This document shows, in pieces, positions 1 to 8,412 of a DNA stretch of 64,000 nucleotides. The DNA comes from Myxococcota bacterium (GTDB lineage Bacteria > Myxococcota_A > Polyangia > JAAYKL01). Position 1 is the first letter of the stretch, and every line of letters starts with the position of its first letter. A program made the position numbers and the translations under genes. Location: NCBI GenBank assembly GCA_030065855.1, contig JASJCT010000005.1:62001-126000 (forward strand), written 5' to 3'. Below the pieces are notes generated by a model. The model did not search any database. It saw only the letters and a list, made by a program, of their open reading frames with translations, and was not told where the DNA came from.

Positions 1-197
1 ATGAGCACTCCGGGCATGATCGGCTCCCCTGGAAAGTGCCCGTTGAAATGGGGCTCTGCTGCGTCTAGGTAGCGGGTTGCCAGGATCTCGTTTTCCTCGT
101 CGATCTCGATGACTTCGTCCACAAATAAAAAGGGTTCCCTGTGGGGCAGTATCTGCTCGATGTCAGCCCGTCCAAACGACACCTTGTGCATTGACAT
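1..197 (-). CDS. fabZ: 3-hydroxyacyl-ACP dehydratase FabZ (3' end outside window)
   Basis: The first 65 codons of a hot-dog fold dehydratase are visible; the rest lies beyond base 1. The family dehydrates 3-hydroxyacyl-ACP in cytoplasmic type II fatty acid synthesis. The translation contains [14 protein letters not shown] near residue 15 and the signature [16 protein letters not shown]-type active-site block, whose His is catalytic in FabZ. The ATG at 197 is preceded by AAAGGGA at a good distance; a second in-frame ATG at 191 is possible. It lies 24 bp downstream of the plsC-like acyltransferase on the same strand, so acyl-chain synthesis and transfer are probably co-transcribed. Confidence 0.88.
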   Translation of the reverse strand, partial: MSMHKVSFGRADIEQILPHREPFLFVDEVIEIDEENEILATRYLDAAEPHFNGHFPGEPIMPGVL

Positions 198-221
198 TTG
201 GTTTCCCTTTGATCCCAGTAT

Positions 222-1016
222 CTACTTCGCGTCCAGATGCTGGAGTACCGGGCGCATGCATTTTTGCACCCTTCTCGCTAAATCCACACCGCGCTCCCCG
301 TCAATGGGCACCACTGGCTCTAAAAATCGAATTCTTAAAGACGCCTTATGTGCGGTCAAGAAATTTTCCCGGCCAGGCCCTAAGAAGGGGTAATCCATAT
401 GAATGATGACTGGCACCACTGGCAGCTGCGCTTCAATCGCTATTTTAAAAAAGGCCGGTGAAAACGGCTTGAGCTCTCCTTTTTGAGCCCGCGTGCCCTC
501 GGGAAACACCAGCACTGGCAAATCTGCTTGGATTGCGCGTTTCAGCCCGGCTAAGCCGCTTAGAGTGGTCTCCCGGGATTTCCTATCAAGGGGGAGGCAC
601 CCCAGCAACCGCATCATTCGGCCTGCCAGGGGAATTCGGAGGTATGCGGCATCCGCAGGAATCCGCACCTCTGGTATGAGTGCCGTGAGTAACAGGCCAT
701 CAAGCCAAGAGCGATGGTTCGCCGCGAAAAGACATCCCTTGTATCTGGCGATTTGTTCGCGATTAGGCTGTTCCACCAGGCGGTAAACGCCGACCAGTTG
801 AAAAAAACCCAGGAAAAACCCCCTGAGGAAGCTCACCGCAAACCAACGTATAGCGCGCTTCCCCCATCTACCGCCCGCAGCATCGATCACAACGATGAGC
901 GGTATCAGCAACGCGAGCACCAGGTTGACAAAGATCCATCCGCCATAGCAGAAAACCCCCACGGTCAGCCATCTTAGCATACCGGCTCGTTCAGGCACTG
1001 GATTGCGATCACCCAT
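222..1016 (-). CDS. 1-acyl-sn-glycerol-3-phosphate acyltransferase family protein (PlsC-like)
   Basis: Membrane-bound acyltransferase of the PlsC/LPLAT family, which transfers acyl chains to lysophosphatidic acid or a related acceptor at the inner membrane. A hydrophobic segment lies near the N-terminus (about residues 15-45). The HX4D block is seen as NHRSWLD and the acceptor-binding block as FPEGTR. A start at 1064 would run into the tRNA-Leu gene, so the ATG at 1016 (MGDRNPVP) is preferred, although its Shine-Dalgarno is weak; an ATG at 980 is an alternative. It is followed after 24 bp by fabZ. The acceptor could also be lipid A or an ornithine lipid; the sequence alone does not decide. 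Confidence 0.82.
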   Translation of the reverse strand: MGDRNPVPERAGMLRWLTVGVFCYGGWIFVNLVLALLIPLIVVIDAAGGRWGKRAIRWFAVSFLRGFFLGFFQLVGVYRLVEQPNREQIARYKGCLFAANHRSWLDGLLLTALIPEVRIPADAAYLRIPLAGRMMRLLGCLPLDRKSRETTLSGLAGLKRAIQADLPVLVFPEGTRAQKGELKPFSPAFFKIAIEAQLPVVPVIIHMDYPFLGPGRENFLTAHKASLRIRFLEPVVPIDGERGVDLARRVQKCMRPVLQHLDAK

Positions 1017-1037
1017 TGGAAGAAAAGAAAAGCGCTG

Positions 1038-1122
1038 TGCGCGGAGGGGGACTCGAACCCCCATGAGGGAACCCTCACTAGGCCCTCAACCTAGCGCGTC
1101 TACCAAGTTCCGCCATCCGCGC
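1038..1122 (-). tRNA. tRNA-Leu (anticodon GAG)
   Basis: An 85-nt cloverleaf can be folded on the minus strand. The acceptor stem is GCGCGGA/TCCGCGC. The anticodon stem CTAGG/CCTAG encloses loop TTGAGGG, giving anticodon GAG. A long variable arm typical of class II tRNA-Leu and the T-loop GGTTCGAGTCC are present. The discriminator base is A, and the 3' CCA is not encoded. It lies just upstream of the plsC-like gene. Confidence 0.95.
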
Positions 1123-1178
1123 GTATCACTACGAAAGCGGCTTAGGTCGGGTTCATTGCCTGTCCCCGACCCACGGCC

Positions 1179-1209
1179 CTTATACCGTATCAATACCCCG
1201 AGGTGTCAA
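1179..1209 (-). promoter_or_regulatory. Putative sigma-70 promoter for tRNA-Leu(GAG)
   Basis: On the minus strand a perfect TTGACA (-35, 1204-1209) is followed 18-19 bp later by GTATAAG (-10 region, about 1179-1185). This would start a transcript about 50 nt upstream of the tRNA 5' end. The remaining 1123-1405 stretch between the two tRNA genes is AT-rich and shows only a small hairpin at 1285-1304 (AGAGGA/TCCTCT). Confidence 0.5.
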
Positions 1210-1405
1210 GTACTCTTCTACACCACGTCAATATTTAGTCCTATTTTTATATTTTTTTCATGATTAAATCATTAACCGTTAAAGAGAGGAAATATTTATC
1301 CTCTTCGCCGTATTTTTATTTTTTTTCAGGTACTTGGCGGATCTGTCGAGACAATCCAATGACATCGTGTTAATTCTTTGCTTGGAAGTTTGGATGAGGC
1401 GAAGT

Positions 1406-1489
1406 TGCCGGAGGGGGGACTCGAACCCCCACAGGCTAAAGCCTACCGGATTTTGAATCCGGCGCGTCTACCAATTTCACCACTCCGGC
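1406..1489 (-). tRNA. tRNA-Leu (anticodon CAA)
   Basis: An 84-nt class II cloverleaf lies on the minus strand. The acceptor stem is GCCGGAG/CTCCGGC. The anticodon stem CCGGA/TCCGG encloses loop TTCAAAA, giving anticodon CAA. A long variable arm and the T-loop GGTTCGAGTCC are seen. CCA is not encoded. It is transcribed divergently from the downstream GTPase gene and sits 283 bp upstream of the other tRNA-Leu gene. Confidence 0.95.
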
Positions 1490-1591
1490 GCGTTCACAAC
1501 GCCGGAGGCTTTTAGCATGGAGCGATTCGCATGTCCAGCAAGTGTTGGATCGAGCGACGATTCCAATGACAGCACAAGGAGGCCTCTCAAT

Positions 1592-2920
1592 ATGGAGAAG
1601 AAAAAGGTCATCATCATCGGTGCGGCAGGAAGAGACTTCCACAACTTCAACACGGTTTACCGGGACAACCCAAACTATGAAGTCGTCGCATTTACAGCAA
1701 CTCAAATTCCCAAGATCGAGGATCGCATCTATCCGGCCTCACTCGCCGGCGATCTCTACCCCAACGGCATCCCAATTTTGGCCGAGGAACAGCTGGAATC
1801 CATTATTGCCGATTACAACGTGGATATGTGCATCATGGCCTACAGCGATGTTCCCCACAGCTACGTGATGCATATGGGCGCCAGGGTCAATGCGGCCGGC
1901 CCGGATTTTGTCATGATGGGATCCAGGCGGACATTCGTAAAATCGACAAAACCCCTAGTGGCCATTACTGCCGTCCGCACGGGAAGTGGCAAGAGTCAGA
2001 CATCCCGATTCGTTGCCTCACAACTCCGTGCCGCTGGCAAGCGGGTCGTTTCGATTCGGCATCCCATGCCCTATGGGGATCTGGCTGCTCAGGCAGTACA
2101 GCGAATGGCGAGCATTGAAGATATCGATAACTACGATTGTACGATCGAGGAACGCGAGGAATACGAAAAACACGTCGAGGAAGGTGGCGTCATCTATGCA
2201 GGGGTAGATTACGAGGCGATCCTGCGCGAGGCTGAAAAAGAAGCCGACATTGTCCTCTGGGACGGCGGCAACAACGATTTACCGTTCTACAAGCCCGACC
2301 TTTGGATCACCGTGGCAGACCCACTGAGGCCTGGCCACGAAGAGAATTACTATCCAGGTGAGACCAATATCCGCGGATGCGATGTCATTTCCGTGGGTAA
2401 GACCAACGTGGCACCTGCGGAGGCGATCGCGCAAGTTGTGGCCACGTGCAAACGGCTCAATCCAAAAGCAAAAATCGTCAACTCCGCCTCTGTGCTCACC
2501 GTGGACAACCCCAGTGCCATTGCTGGCAAGCGGGTGCTCGTCGTCGAAGATGGCCCCACCTTGACCCACGGCGAAATGGCCTTTGGTGCCGGGACCCAAG
2601 CGGCAAAGGAAAACGGGGCAAAAGAGATCATCGACCCCAGACCCTGGGCCACAGGGGGCATCCTGGAGACATTCAAGAAATATCCAGACATCGGCCAGCT
2701 ACTGCCGGCCATGGGGTATTGGGATGAGCAGGTAAAGGACCTGGAAAAAACCATCAACGCGGTCGACTGCGATGCAGTGGTGATTGGGACGCCGTTTGAC
2801 ATCAAGCGCATCGTAAAAATCGACAAGCCGACCGCCATCGTGACCTATGCCCACGAAGATGTGGATCCGAACGACGGGCTTAAGAAAGTCGTCGACGATT
2901 TTCTGCTACGCTTGGGCTAG
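1592..2920 (+). CDS. Cyclic 2,3-diphosphoglycerate synthase-like P-loop protein
   Basis: A 442-residue cytoplasmic protein. The N-terminus (VIIIGAAGRDFHNFN) forms a Rossmann-like strand-loop, and a P-loop (TGSGKS) lies at about residues 130-135 in a GTPase/SIMIBI-like setting. This arrangement matches bacterial proteins annotated as cyclic 2,3-diphosphoglycerate synthetase, an ATP-dependent enzyme known from thermophilic methanogens. Whether the bacterial members make that compound is not established by sequence. The start at 1592 (MEKKKVI) is chosen because AGGAGG lies just upstream; the open frame extends back to 1517 without such a site. The gene stands alone, divergent from tRNA-Leu(CAA). 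Confidence 0.7.
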   Translation: MEKKKVIIIGAAGRDFHNFNTVYRDNPNYEVVAFTATQIPKIEDRIYPASLAGDLYPNGIPILAEEQLESIIADYNVDMCIMAYSDVPHSYVMHMGARVNAAGPDFVMMGSRRTFVKSTKPLVAITAVRTGSGKSQTSRFVASQLRAAGKRVVSIRHPMPYGDLAAQAVQRMASIEDIDNYDCTIEEREEYEKHVEEGGVIYAGVDYEAILREAEKEADIVLWDGGNNDLPFYKPDLWITVADPLRPGHEENYYPGETNIRGCDVISVGKTNVAPAEAIAQVVATCKRLNPKAKIVNSASVLTVDNPSAIAGKRVLVVEDGPTLTHGEMAFGAGTQAAKENGAKEIIDPRPWATGGILETFKKYPDIGQLLPAMGYWDEQVKDLEKTINAVDCDAVVIGTPFDIKRIVKIDKPTAIVTYAHEDVDPNDGLKKVVDDFLLRLG

Positions 2921-2970
2921 AGCTAGTGCCTGCCCCGGACTGGGGTAAATTTTCAAAATGAGTAAATCTG

Positions 2971-3172
2971 CGTCATTCCCGCGCAGGAGGGTGTCGCGAA
3001 ATTCTCAAAACTGTCATTCCCGCGCAGGCGGGAATCTATAAAATCTTGTAATTTCGTTTGATTCTGGACTCCTGCCTTCGCAGGAGTGACGTGCATTACC
3101 CCTTCCGCGACACCCTCGCAGGCGGGAATACATAATGAACTCAATGGGTTCCCGCCTGTGCGGGAACGACAG
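2971..3172. repeat. Cluster of REP-like palindromes
   Basis: This intergenic stretch holds at least four copies of a palindromic unit of the form gtcattcccgcgcaggcggg and its inverse: about 2971-2990, 3012-3034, 3061-3092 and 3147-3172. GGAGGGTGTCGCGAA near 2985 is inverted near 3106. A further single copy lies at 45029-45057. The pattern is that of REP/MITE-type intergenic repeats, which can also act as transcript-end hairpins between the two convergent genes here. No transposase is present. Confidence 0.8.
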
Positions 3173-3230
3173 AAATATTTAATTCCCCAAACAAAACAGA
3201 CTTCTGGGAAGGGTCCTAGCTAAGGGAAGA

Positions 3231-4322
3231 TCACTCACCTACGATGCTGACATTCAAGGACAAGAGCAGGCCGTTTTGAACCTGCCAGCCATCGAATATC
3301 ACGGGTAATTTGTAGGCCTTAAAGGTGTAATCCAGGGAGGCCCATTCAGCCAGCTTCACGCCGAGGAGAAATTCGAATTCAGTGTTGAGTTTGTCGATAC
3401 CGTCAAATTCGTTGTCCTCGCTCTGGTAAACCGGATACATGAACAGGGCCTTGGCTGCATAGGTCACAAATTCATTAATGTTTCCCTTGGCTCCGATGCG
3501 AAGCTCCGGACCCAATTCGACGACATCCTCCATGCGCCTCAGCACCAAGGGATTTGCGCCCGCGTCCTCAATCGCGTAACCGTTCCTCACAAACGTCTCC
3601 CAAAAGCCCCAGCCCACTCTAAAATCAAGGGTAATCAGTGGCTTTTCAACTGGTTTTGCAAAGATACCCAAGCTCTCTCTAAGGGTCGTGGGTGAAAACG
3701 CCTTGGTCAGTCTAATTTTGGTCTTGGCTTCGATTGTCGTGGGAATGGGGTTGTCATCGTTATCAAATCCATTCTCAGGTTGGCCGTTTGATAGGTATCT
3801 TACGACATCCTTGTCTTCGGCAAAAATGGCATCGCTCTTAAACACCACTGTCTTGAGCTGGAACGAGGCAAAGGGGCCCAGCCAGGGTACGGCTGGAATG
3901 TGGTAGAGATAGGTGGTCTCAAAGTCAAGGCCATCCAGGTTCTTAACCACCTTGTCGATGAGGGGGGTCCTGGTAAAACCCAGCTGCCAGTTGAGGCTGT
4001 TGGTCCACTCGTGCTGCTTGTCCAGGCTCAGATAATCCAGGGCCCCGTTGATGAGAAAGCCAAAGTTGAGGTTGGTCCCGTCAGGGGTACCGACCACATT
4101 GTCGTTGTGGCTAAGGGACAGATTGGCCGATCCCTTTAAGAAGGGATGCCATCCAGGGGCTTTGCCCTCTTCAACGCCTGAGACATCCTGGGGAATAAAT
4201 TTCCCTTCCTGGGATGCGGGGCCGTCTTGAGCAAAGACAGGGGACGAGACCAGAAGGGCCAGCATACTCGCCAACCCGGCGATAACAGCGCCGTACTGTA
4301 ATGTGGAAAGAGTTTTTCGCAT
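3231..4322 (-). CDS. Predicted outer-membrane beta-barrel protein, function unknown
   Basis: A 363-residue protein with a signal peptide (MRKTLSTLQYG... ending near SSPVFA|Q). The rest is an alternation of amphipathic strands, with an SLSHNDNVVG-type first strand, and ends in hydrophobic and aromatic residues, as in outer-membrane barrels. It loosely resembles barrel proteins of the DUF3078 type, but I cannot assign a family with confidence. The start at 4322 is preferred over 4397 because AAGGAGAAACAAC lies immediately upstream. It is transcribed alone, convergent with the GTPase gene. Confidence 0.6.
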   Translation of the reverse strand: MRKTLSTLQYGAVIAGLASMLALLVSSPVFAQDGPASQEGKFIPQDVSGVEEGKAPGWHPFLKGSANLSLSHNDNVVGTPDGTNLNFGFLINGALDYLSLDKQHEWTNSLNWQLGFTRTPLIDKVVKNLDGLDFETTYLYHIPAVPWLGPFASFQLKTVVFKSDAIFAEDKDVVRYLSNGQPENGFDNDDNPIPTTIEAKTKIRLTKAFSPTTLRESLGIFAKPVEKPLITLDFRVGWGFWETFVRNGYAIEDAGANPLVLRRMEDVVELGPELRIGAKGNINEFVTYAAKALFMYPVYQSEDNEFDGIDKLNTEFEFLLGVKLAEWASLDYTFKAYKLPVIFDGWQVQNGLLLSLNVSIVGE

Positions 4323-4576
4323 GTTGTTTCTCCTTGTTGCATGTCGTTCAATGCGTCCCGGTTGCACATCTACCGCGACCGGTTTGCCATTGGGCATCGA
4401 ACATTCCGAATGCGGTTTTTTACCAGGCAGTGGGCACTCTTAGCAAGGGGAATGCCAATAGCGCTTTTACAGCCCAAAAACCTAGCGAAATCAACTGTTT
4501 TCAGGGGAATGCCTCCTAGTTCGCTTGGGGATTGGGCCAAGGGAGACACCTAATGAGACATTTGGACGGGTCAAAT

Positions 4577-4591
4577 GCAGTGTCTCACTGC
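4577..4591. promoter_or_regulatory. Short inverted repeat upstream of the GT-GH130 gene
   Basis: GCAGTG TCT CACTGC is a perfect 6-bp inverted repeat with a 3-nt centre, in the 423-bp gap between two divergent genes. GAGACAC-type words recur around it (about 4543, 4600). It could be an operator; nothing else is recognisable in this gap except the promoter at 4649-4676. Confidence 0.25.
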
Positions 4592-4648
4592 CATTGGAGC
4601 GAGACACCTGGGGTGTACGTTTGGACAAGGGGCCTCACCTGCTTCTAT

Positions 4649-4676
4649 TTGACATGCATTCATATCCCCCCATTAT
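4649..4676 (+). promoter_or_regulatory. Putative sigma-70 promoter for the GT-GH130 fusion gene
   Basis: A perfect TTGACA (4649-4654) is followed after 16 bp by CATTAT (4671-4676), about 70 bp upstream of the TTG start at 4746. Confidence 0.45.
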
Positions 4677-4745
4677 CTTTTTATAGACATTTAAACAGGC
4701 GATTCTGCTTCACTATCGGCGTGCTTGAATCATTCGGAGGGGCTA

Positions 4746-7700
4746 TTGGAGCGCTCAACACGAAAAGATGAAGCCAACCAAACGCTCCTGGAGCAGCTCA
4801 GTCGAGATGTCAACAGGGGGTTTGAGGTGCTGGCCGGGCTTAGGGGCATCGATGTTATTGTCGGTATTGCCTTTATCAACGAGGACGACACCCTGCCGGA
4901 TGTCGTGACTGTCGCAAGGACCGGACTGCAACGCGCGGGCCTATCTGGCCGGTCTGCGATTGTTTGCGTGGGACCGGAAGCAGGGAAGTCTGCGCTGGAT
5001 CACGCCCTTACCCGAGATGGATCAGATACGCGCATTCCGGTTTATGGGTTTTTATTGCATCAGCGCCTGGAGGGTCGTGGGTGGGGGATTCACGCGATAA
5101 TGAATTCAGTGGCGCGGTCGAACAGCGCGCTGATTTTACTACCACCCGATGTCATTCCCCAGAATGGCAACGGCAATGGAGAGGATGAGGGATTTTGTCC
5201 GGGTTGGATACCCCGGTTAATTGAACCAATCACTGCCCAGGGGCAAGATTTGGCCCTGGCTCGCTTTGCAGAGCACCCATTTGCAAATCCAGTGGCCTCC
5301 TTGTTGGTTTATCCAGTGATGGCCGGTGTGTTTGGCTGCCGCATCCCCCAGGCAACCCCTGGGGTCATGGCCATGTCTCAACGGCTGGTGCGGACCTGCC
5401 TGTCAGAAAAACAAACGTGGCCGAATGACGCGGGCATCTTTGGATTTGATCCATGGGTGGGGATCCATGCCCTGACATCGGACCTGGCCATGTGCGAAGT
5501 GCCCTTGGGGAAGGCGTCCTTTAGACACGCCGCTTACAATCTGAAACCCGTTTTCAAGCAGGTCGCCCATGTGCTGCTCGACCAAGTGGTGCGCCACGCT
5601 GGATGGTGGATGGCGCGACCAGATCTCGTGTCATCCCTGCCTGCAATGGGTGGGAATGTCCACGTGCCCCCACCTCCTGTCGATGTCGACGCGGACGAGC
5701 TTAGGCAGCGTTTTAAGTCAGAGTTTAATCATTTCGACCACACCCTTTTCAGCGAGATTATCTCCAACGACCTCAGGCTAACCCTGGAGCGATGTGCAGA
5801 TGATACCTCGGCTGACTATGCATTCTCGGCACACCAGTGGATAGGGCAGCTTCAGGAGTTCCTATTGGCGTATCAGTTCGAGGAAAAATTCTACAGAGAC
5901 GACATCGTGGACGGACTCTTCCCATTTTTCCTAGCCAGGTTCGCAAGTTTTATCGAAGAGGTCCGCGCGGTTGATACTTCCCTGCGCAGGGCAGATATGA
6001 AACCGGCAACAATGCGGGAAGACCTGACGCTGCTCAAAGCCCGCACCCTGCTCGATAGCCAGGCCGGGGCGTTTGTCTCTGCCTGGCCTGGATTTCGCCG
6101 GGCCTGGCAGGTCAAGCAAACAGAAACAGAACCCTACCTGCCGCGCCTGGGCGCGTGGGAGTTCGTTCCCCAAGTGGGGGTTATTGTGCCGCAGGAGCTG
6201 GATCGACCCAATGGTGACCGGATCTCAGCAAACCAAATTTATAAGGAGCAAATCAATACCTATCGGGAAACGTTTACTGACTTTTTAACGGAACACCTCA
6301 ACCTCGTCGAAGTGACCGATTCTGCTGAGATACTAAGCCGCGTGCATCGGTTTATGCGCAAGTTGGACTGGGTCATCGATGTGGACCTGTTTCCATACAA
6401 TATCCACACTGTTGAGGGCGCGCAGCAGATGACGGACCACATCTGTCGTGCTTTTTCAAACGATGACTGTTTTCAGCTCACCGAGGACGCGGCACGCCAC
6501 ATCTTAAAAAGATCCCCTCCCAAGAATCTCATCATGGCCCTGGGTTGCGGCAATGTGGGCGCGCTCCTCGGTCTACAAACACCCAACGACGCGCTCGGGC
6601 TCGCAGCGTGGACCGACCGCCGGCATTATCTCGACAACGTGCTCGACATCATTAACACGGACGGGCATCCGGATTGGTTCCACATGGCCCCGCTCAAGCC
6701 GGTCGTGGTGGATCTCACCTACCTTAAGAATGCCACAGAAGTGCGCGGCACTGCAGCCCTTGCCCGGCTCGCCGGGCGGGTGATGGTCGGCAATTACCAC
6801 AAGGGGTGGGGCGGCGACTTTCGGAAGCTTTGGTTTTTTCTTAAAGCCGTAAAGAGCATTGTTGGCGTCGAGCTCTTTTCAGGGGTATGGCAGGAATTTG
6901 CTGCGTCAGGGATTGATTTTAAAGATCGCCTGGTGGCCTCGATTCGTGGACATTGGGGCAGATCCGTGTTGAGTGCCCACAATGCATTTGAGAATCGCCA
7001 CCAACGCATCCTGGTGGAACGGGTTCGCCGCTTTGCCGAGCAGGTCTCAAAAACCGCGCCGGACAAAAAAGATGCCGCCGCCGTGTTGAACGCGGCGATG
7101 GGAGTGTACCACCTCTCGATTACCCTGCCAGACGAAACATTTGTGTCACTTTGTGCCTGGACCTGGGCCAGCTACAGCCACCGGGGTGGCGTGGGTGCCC
7201 CCACACCCCTCTCCTCACTCGTGGAAAGGGACTGGGCCACGCGGGATTTTGTTACCGCATACCTCAGCCGCGCTGAGCGCGGGGATGCAGCGACAATTGA
7301 TAAAAAAATTGCCGCGCTCATGGGTGAAGGCCGGGAGTCAGATGATCTTGGCGATCACCTGTTCGGCGTTGTCGCGGATCCCGACAGTTTGATGGTCCGT
7401 CAGAGCATGGCACCAAGATCCCCCATGGCCAAGAAGCTTCGCCGCTTATCAGACGGCCCTATTCTCGAGCCCATTGTCGATAACAAATGGGAGTCGCGCT
7501 ATGTGCTCAACGCAGCCGTGGTTCGGCTTGAATCGACTATCTACATCCTCTACCGCGCTTTTGGCGAGGACGAAATTTCCAGGATCGGCCTGGCCTGGAC
7601 CACAGACGGCAGACACATCGATGGCCGGCTCAGTTATCCCATTTACGCACCAGGACCTCCATCCGAGTCTTCTGGATGCGAGGATCCGCGCGTGACGGTC

Positions 7701-8378
7701 ATTGGAGACGACCTTTACATGCTCTATACCGCATGGGATGGCGAGCTCCCCCAGATCGCCATGGCATCCATTCCAGTGCAGGCGTTTATCGAAGGTCGAT
7801 TCGACGCATGGCAATACCGGGGACTCGGCTTTCCAGATCTGCCGAATAAAGACGCCGTCATTTACCCTGAAATGTTCGACGGAAAATACGTCATCTATCA
7901 CCGCATTGATCCGAACATGTGGATTTCGTACCTGGATACCCTGGCATGTCCTTGGCCGAGGACCGGCCATCAGATCGTCGTGGGCCCGCGGCCCGGGATG
8001 ATGTGGGACGGCGTCAAGATCGGGGCTGGGGCGCCACCCATCAAGACGACCCGGGGATGGCTCAATATCTACCACGGCGTGGACTATGAAACATCCTACC
8101 GGCTGGGCGTCCTATTTACTGACCTCGACAACCCGGCGCGGGTCATTTACCAATCCCCCAATCCCATTCTGGAGCCGGAGACCCCGTTCGAAATCGGCAA
8201 GAGCAGCGACCGCACCTACTGGGTGCCTCACGTGGTGTTCACCTGCGGCGCCGTGCCTGCCAGAGACATCGACGTGCTCGACCTGGACGACGAGGTGCTC
8301 GTGTATTACGGCGGGGCAGACACGGCCATTGGCGTGGCAAAGGCCACGGTACGGGACCTGGTGCCCATTTTGGAATAA
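4746..8378 (+). CDS. Fusion of a GT-A-like glycosyltransferase with a GH130-type mannoside phosphorylase domain
   Basis: A 1210-residue cytoplasmic-looking protein. Residues ~30-330 resemble a GT-A glycosyltransferase of the glucosyl/mannosylglycerate synthase type (DVIVGIAFINEDD start; WPNDAGIFGFDPWVGIH late block). Residues ~330-870 are not recognised. Residues ~870-1210 carry GH130 hallmarks in order: CEDPRV, YTAWDG, IYPEMFDGKYVIYHRID, KIGAGAPPIKT, GWLNIYHG, HVVFTCGA and YYGGADTAIGVA. GH130 enzymes reversibly phosphorolyse beta-mannosides, so this chain may both build and break a mannoside. TTG at 4746 is chosen because GGAGGGG lies 5-6 bases upstream; a TTG at 4725 lacks such a site. No signal peptide is seen. 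The gene stands alone. Confidence 0.75.
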   Translation: MERSTRKDEANQTLLEQLSRDVNRGFEVLAGLRGIDVIVGIAFINEDDTLPDVVTVARTGLQRAGLSGRSAIVCVGPEAGKSALDHALTRDGSDTRIPVYGFLLHQRLEGRGWGIHAIMNSVARSNSALILLPPDVIPQNGNGNGEDEGFCPGWIPRLIEPITAQGQDLALARFAEHPFANPVASLLVYPVMAGVFGCRIPQATPGVMAMSQRLVRTCLSEKQTWPNDAGIFGFDPWVGIHALTSDLAMCEVPLGKASFRHAAYNLKPVFKQVAHVLLDQVVRHAGWWMARPDLVSSLPAMGGNVHVPPPPVDVDADELRQRFKSEFNHFDHTLFSEIISNDLRLTLERCADDTSADYAFSAHQWIGQLQEFLLAYQFEEKFYRDDIVDGLFPFFLARFASFIEEVRAVDTSLRRADMKPATMREDLTLLKARTLLDSQAGAFVSAWPGFRRAWQVKQTETEPYLPRLGAWEFVPQVGVIVPQELDRPNGDRISANQIYKEQINTYRETFTDFLTEHLNLVEVTDSAEILSRVHRFMRKLDWVIDVDLFPYNIHTVEGAQQMTDHICRAFSNDDCFQLTEDAARHILKRSPPKNLIMALGCGNVGALLGLQTPNDALGLAAWTDRRHYLDNVLDIINTDGHPDWFHMAPLKPVVVDLTYLKNATEVRGTAALARLAGRVMVGNYHKGWGGDFRKLWFFLKAVKSIVGVELFSGVWQEFAASGIDFKDRLVASIRGHWGRSVLSAHNAFENRHQRILVERVRRFAEQVSKTAPDKKDAAAVLNAAMGVYHLSITLPDETFVSLCAWTWASYSHRGGVGAPTPLSSLVERDWATRDFVTAYLSRAERGDAATIDKKIAALMGEGRESDDLGDHLFGVVADPDSLMVRQSMAPRSPMAKKLRRLSDGPILEPIVDNKWESRYVLNAAVVRLESTIYILYRAFGEDEISRIGLAWTTDGRHIDGRLSYPIYAPGPPSESSGCEDPRVTVIGDDLYMLYTAWDGELPQIAMASIPVQAFIEGRFDAWQYRGLGFPDLPNKDAVIYPEMFDGKYVIYHRIDPNMWISYLDTLACPWPRTGHQIVVGPRPGMMWDGVKIGAGAPPIKTTRGWLNIYHGVDYETSYRLGVLFTDLDNPARVIYQSPNPILEPETPFEIGKSSDRTYWVPHVVFTCGAVPARDIDVLDLDDEVLVYYGGADTAIGVAKATVRDLVPILE

Positions 8379-8412
8379 CTTCGGGAGCCTCACACGAACG
8401 TTTCGGATGTTC

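Noticed and set aside
1285-1304. A terminator for tRNA-Leu(CAA)
   Set aside because: The hairpin is short and followed by only CTTT on the minus strand.
2971-3172. A CRISPR array
   Set aside because: The repeated units are palindromes of varying spacing and orientation without regular spacers.
7449-8075. A 208-residue minus-strand frame
   Set aside because: Antisense to the GH130 domain, whose motifs are unambiguous.
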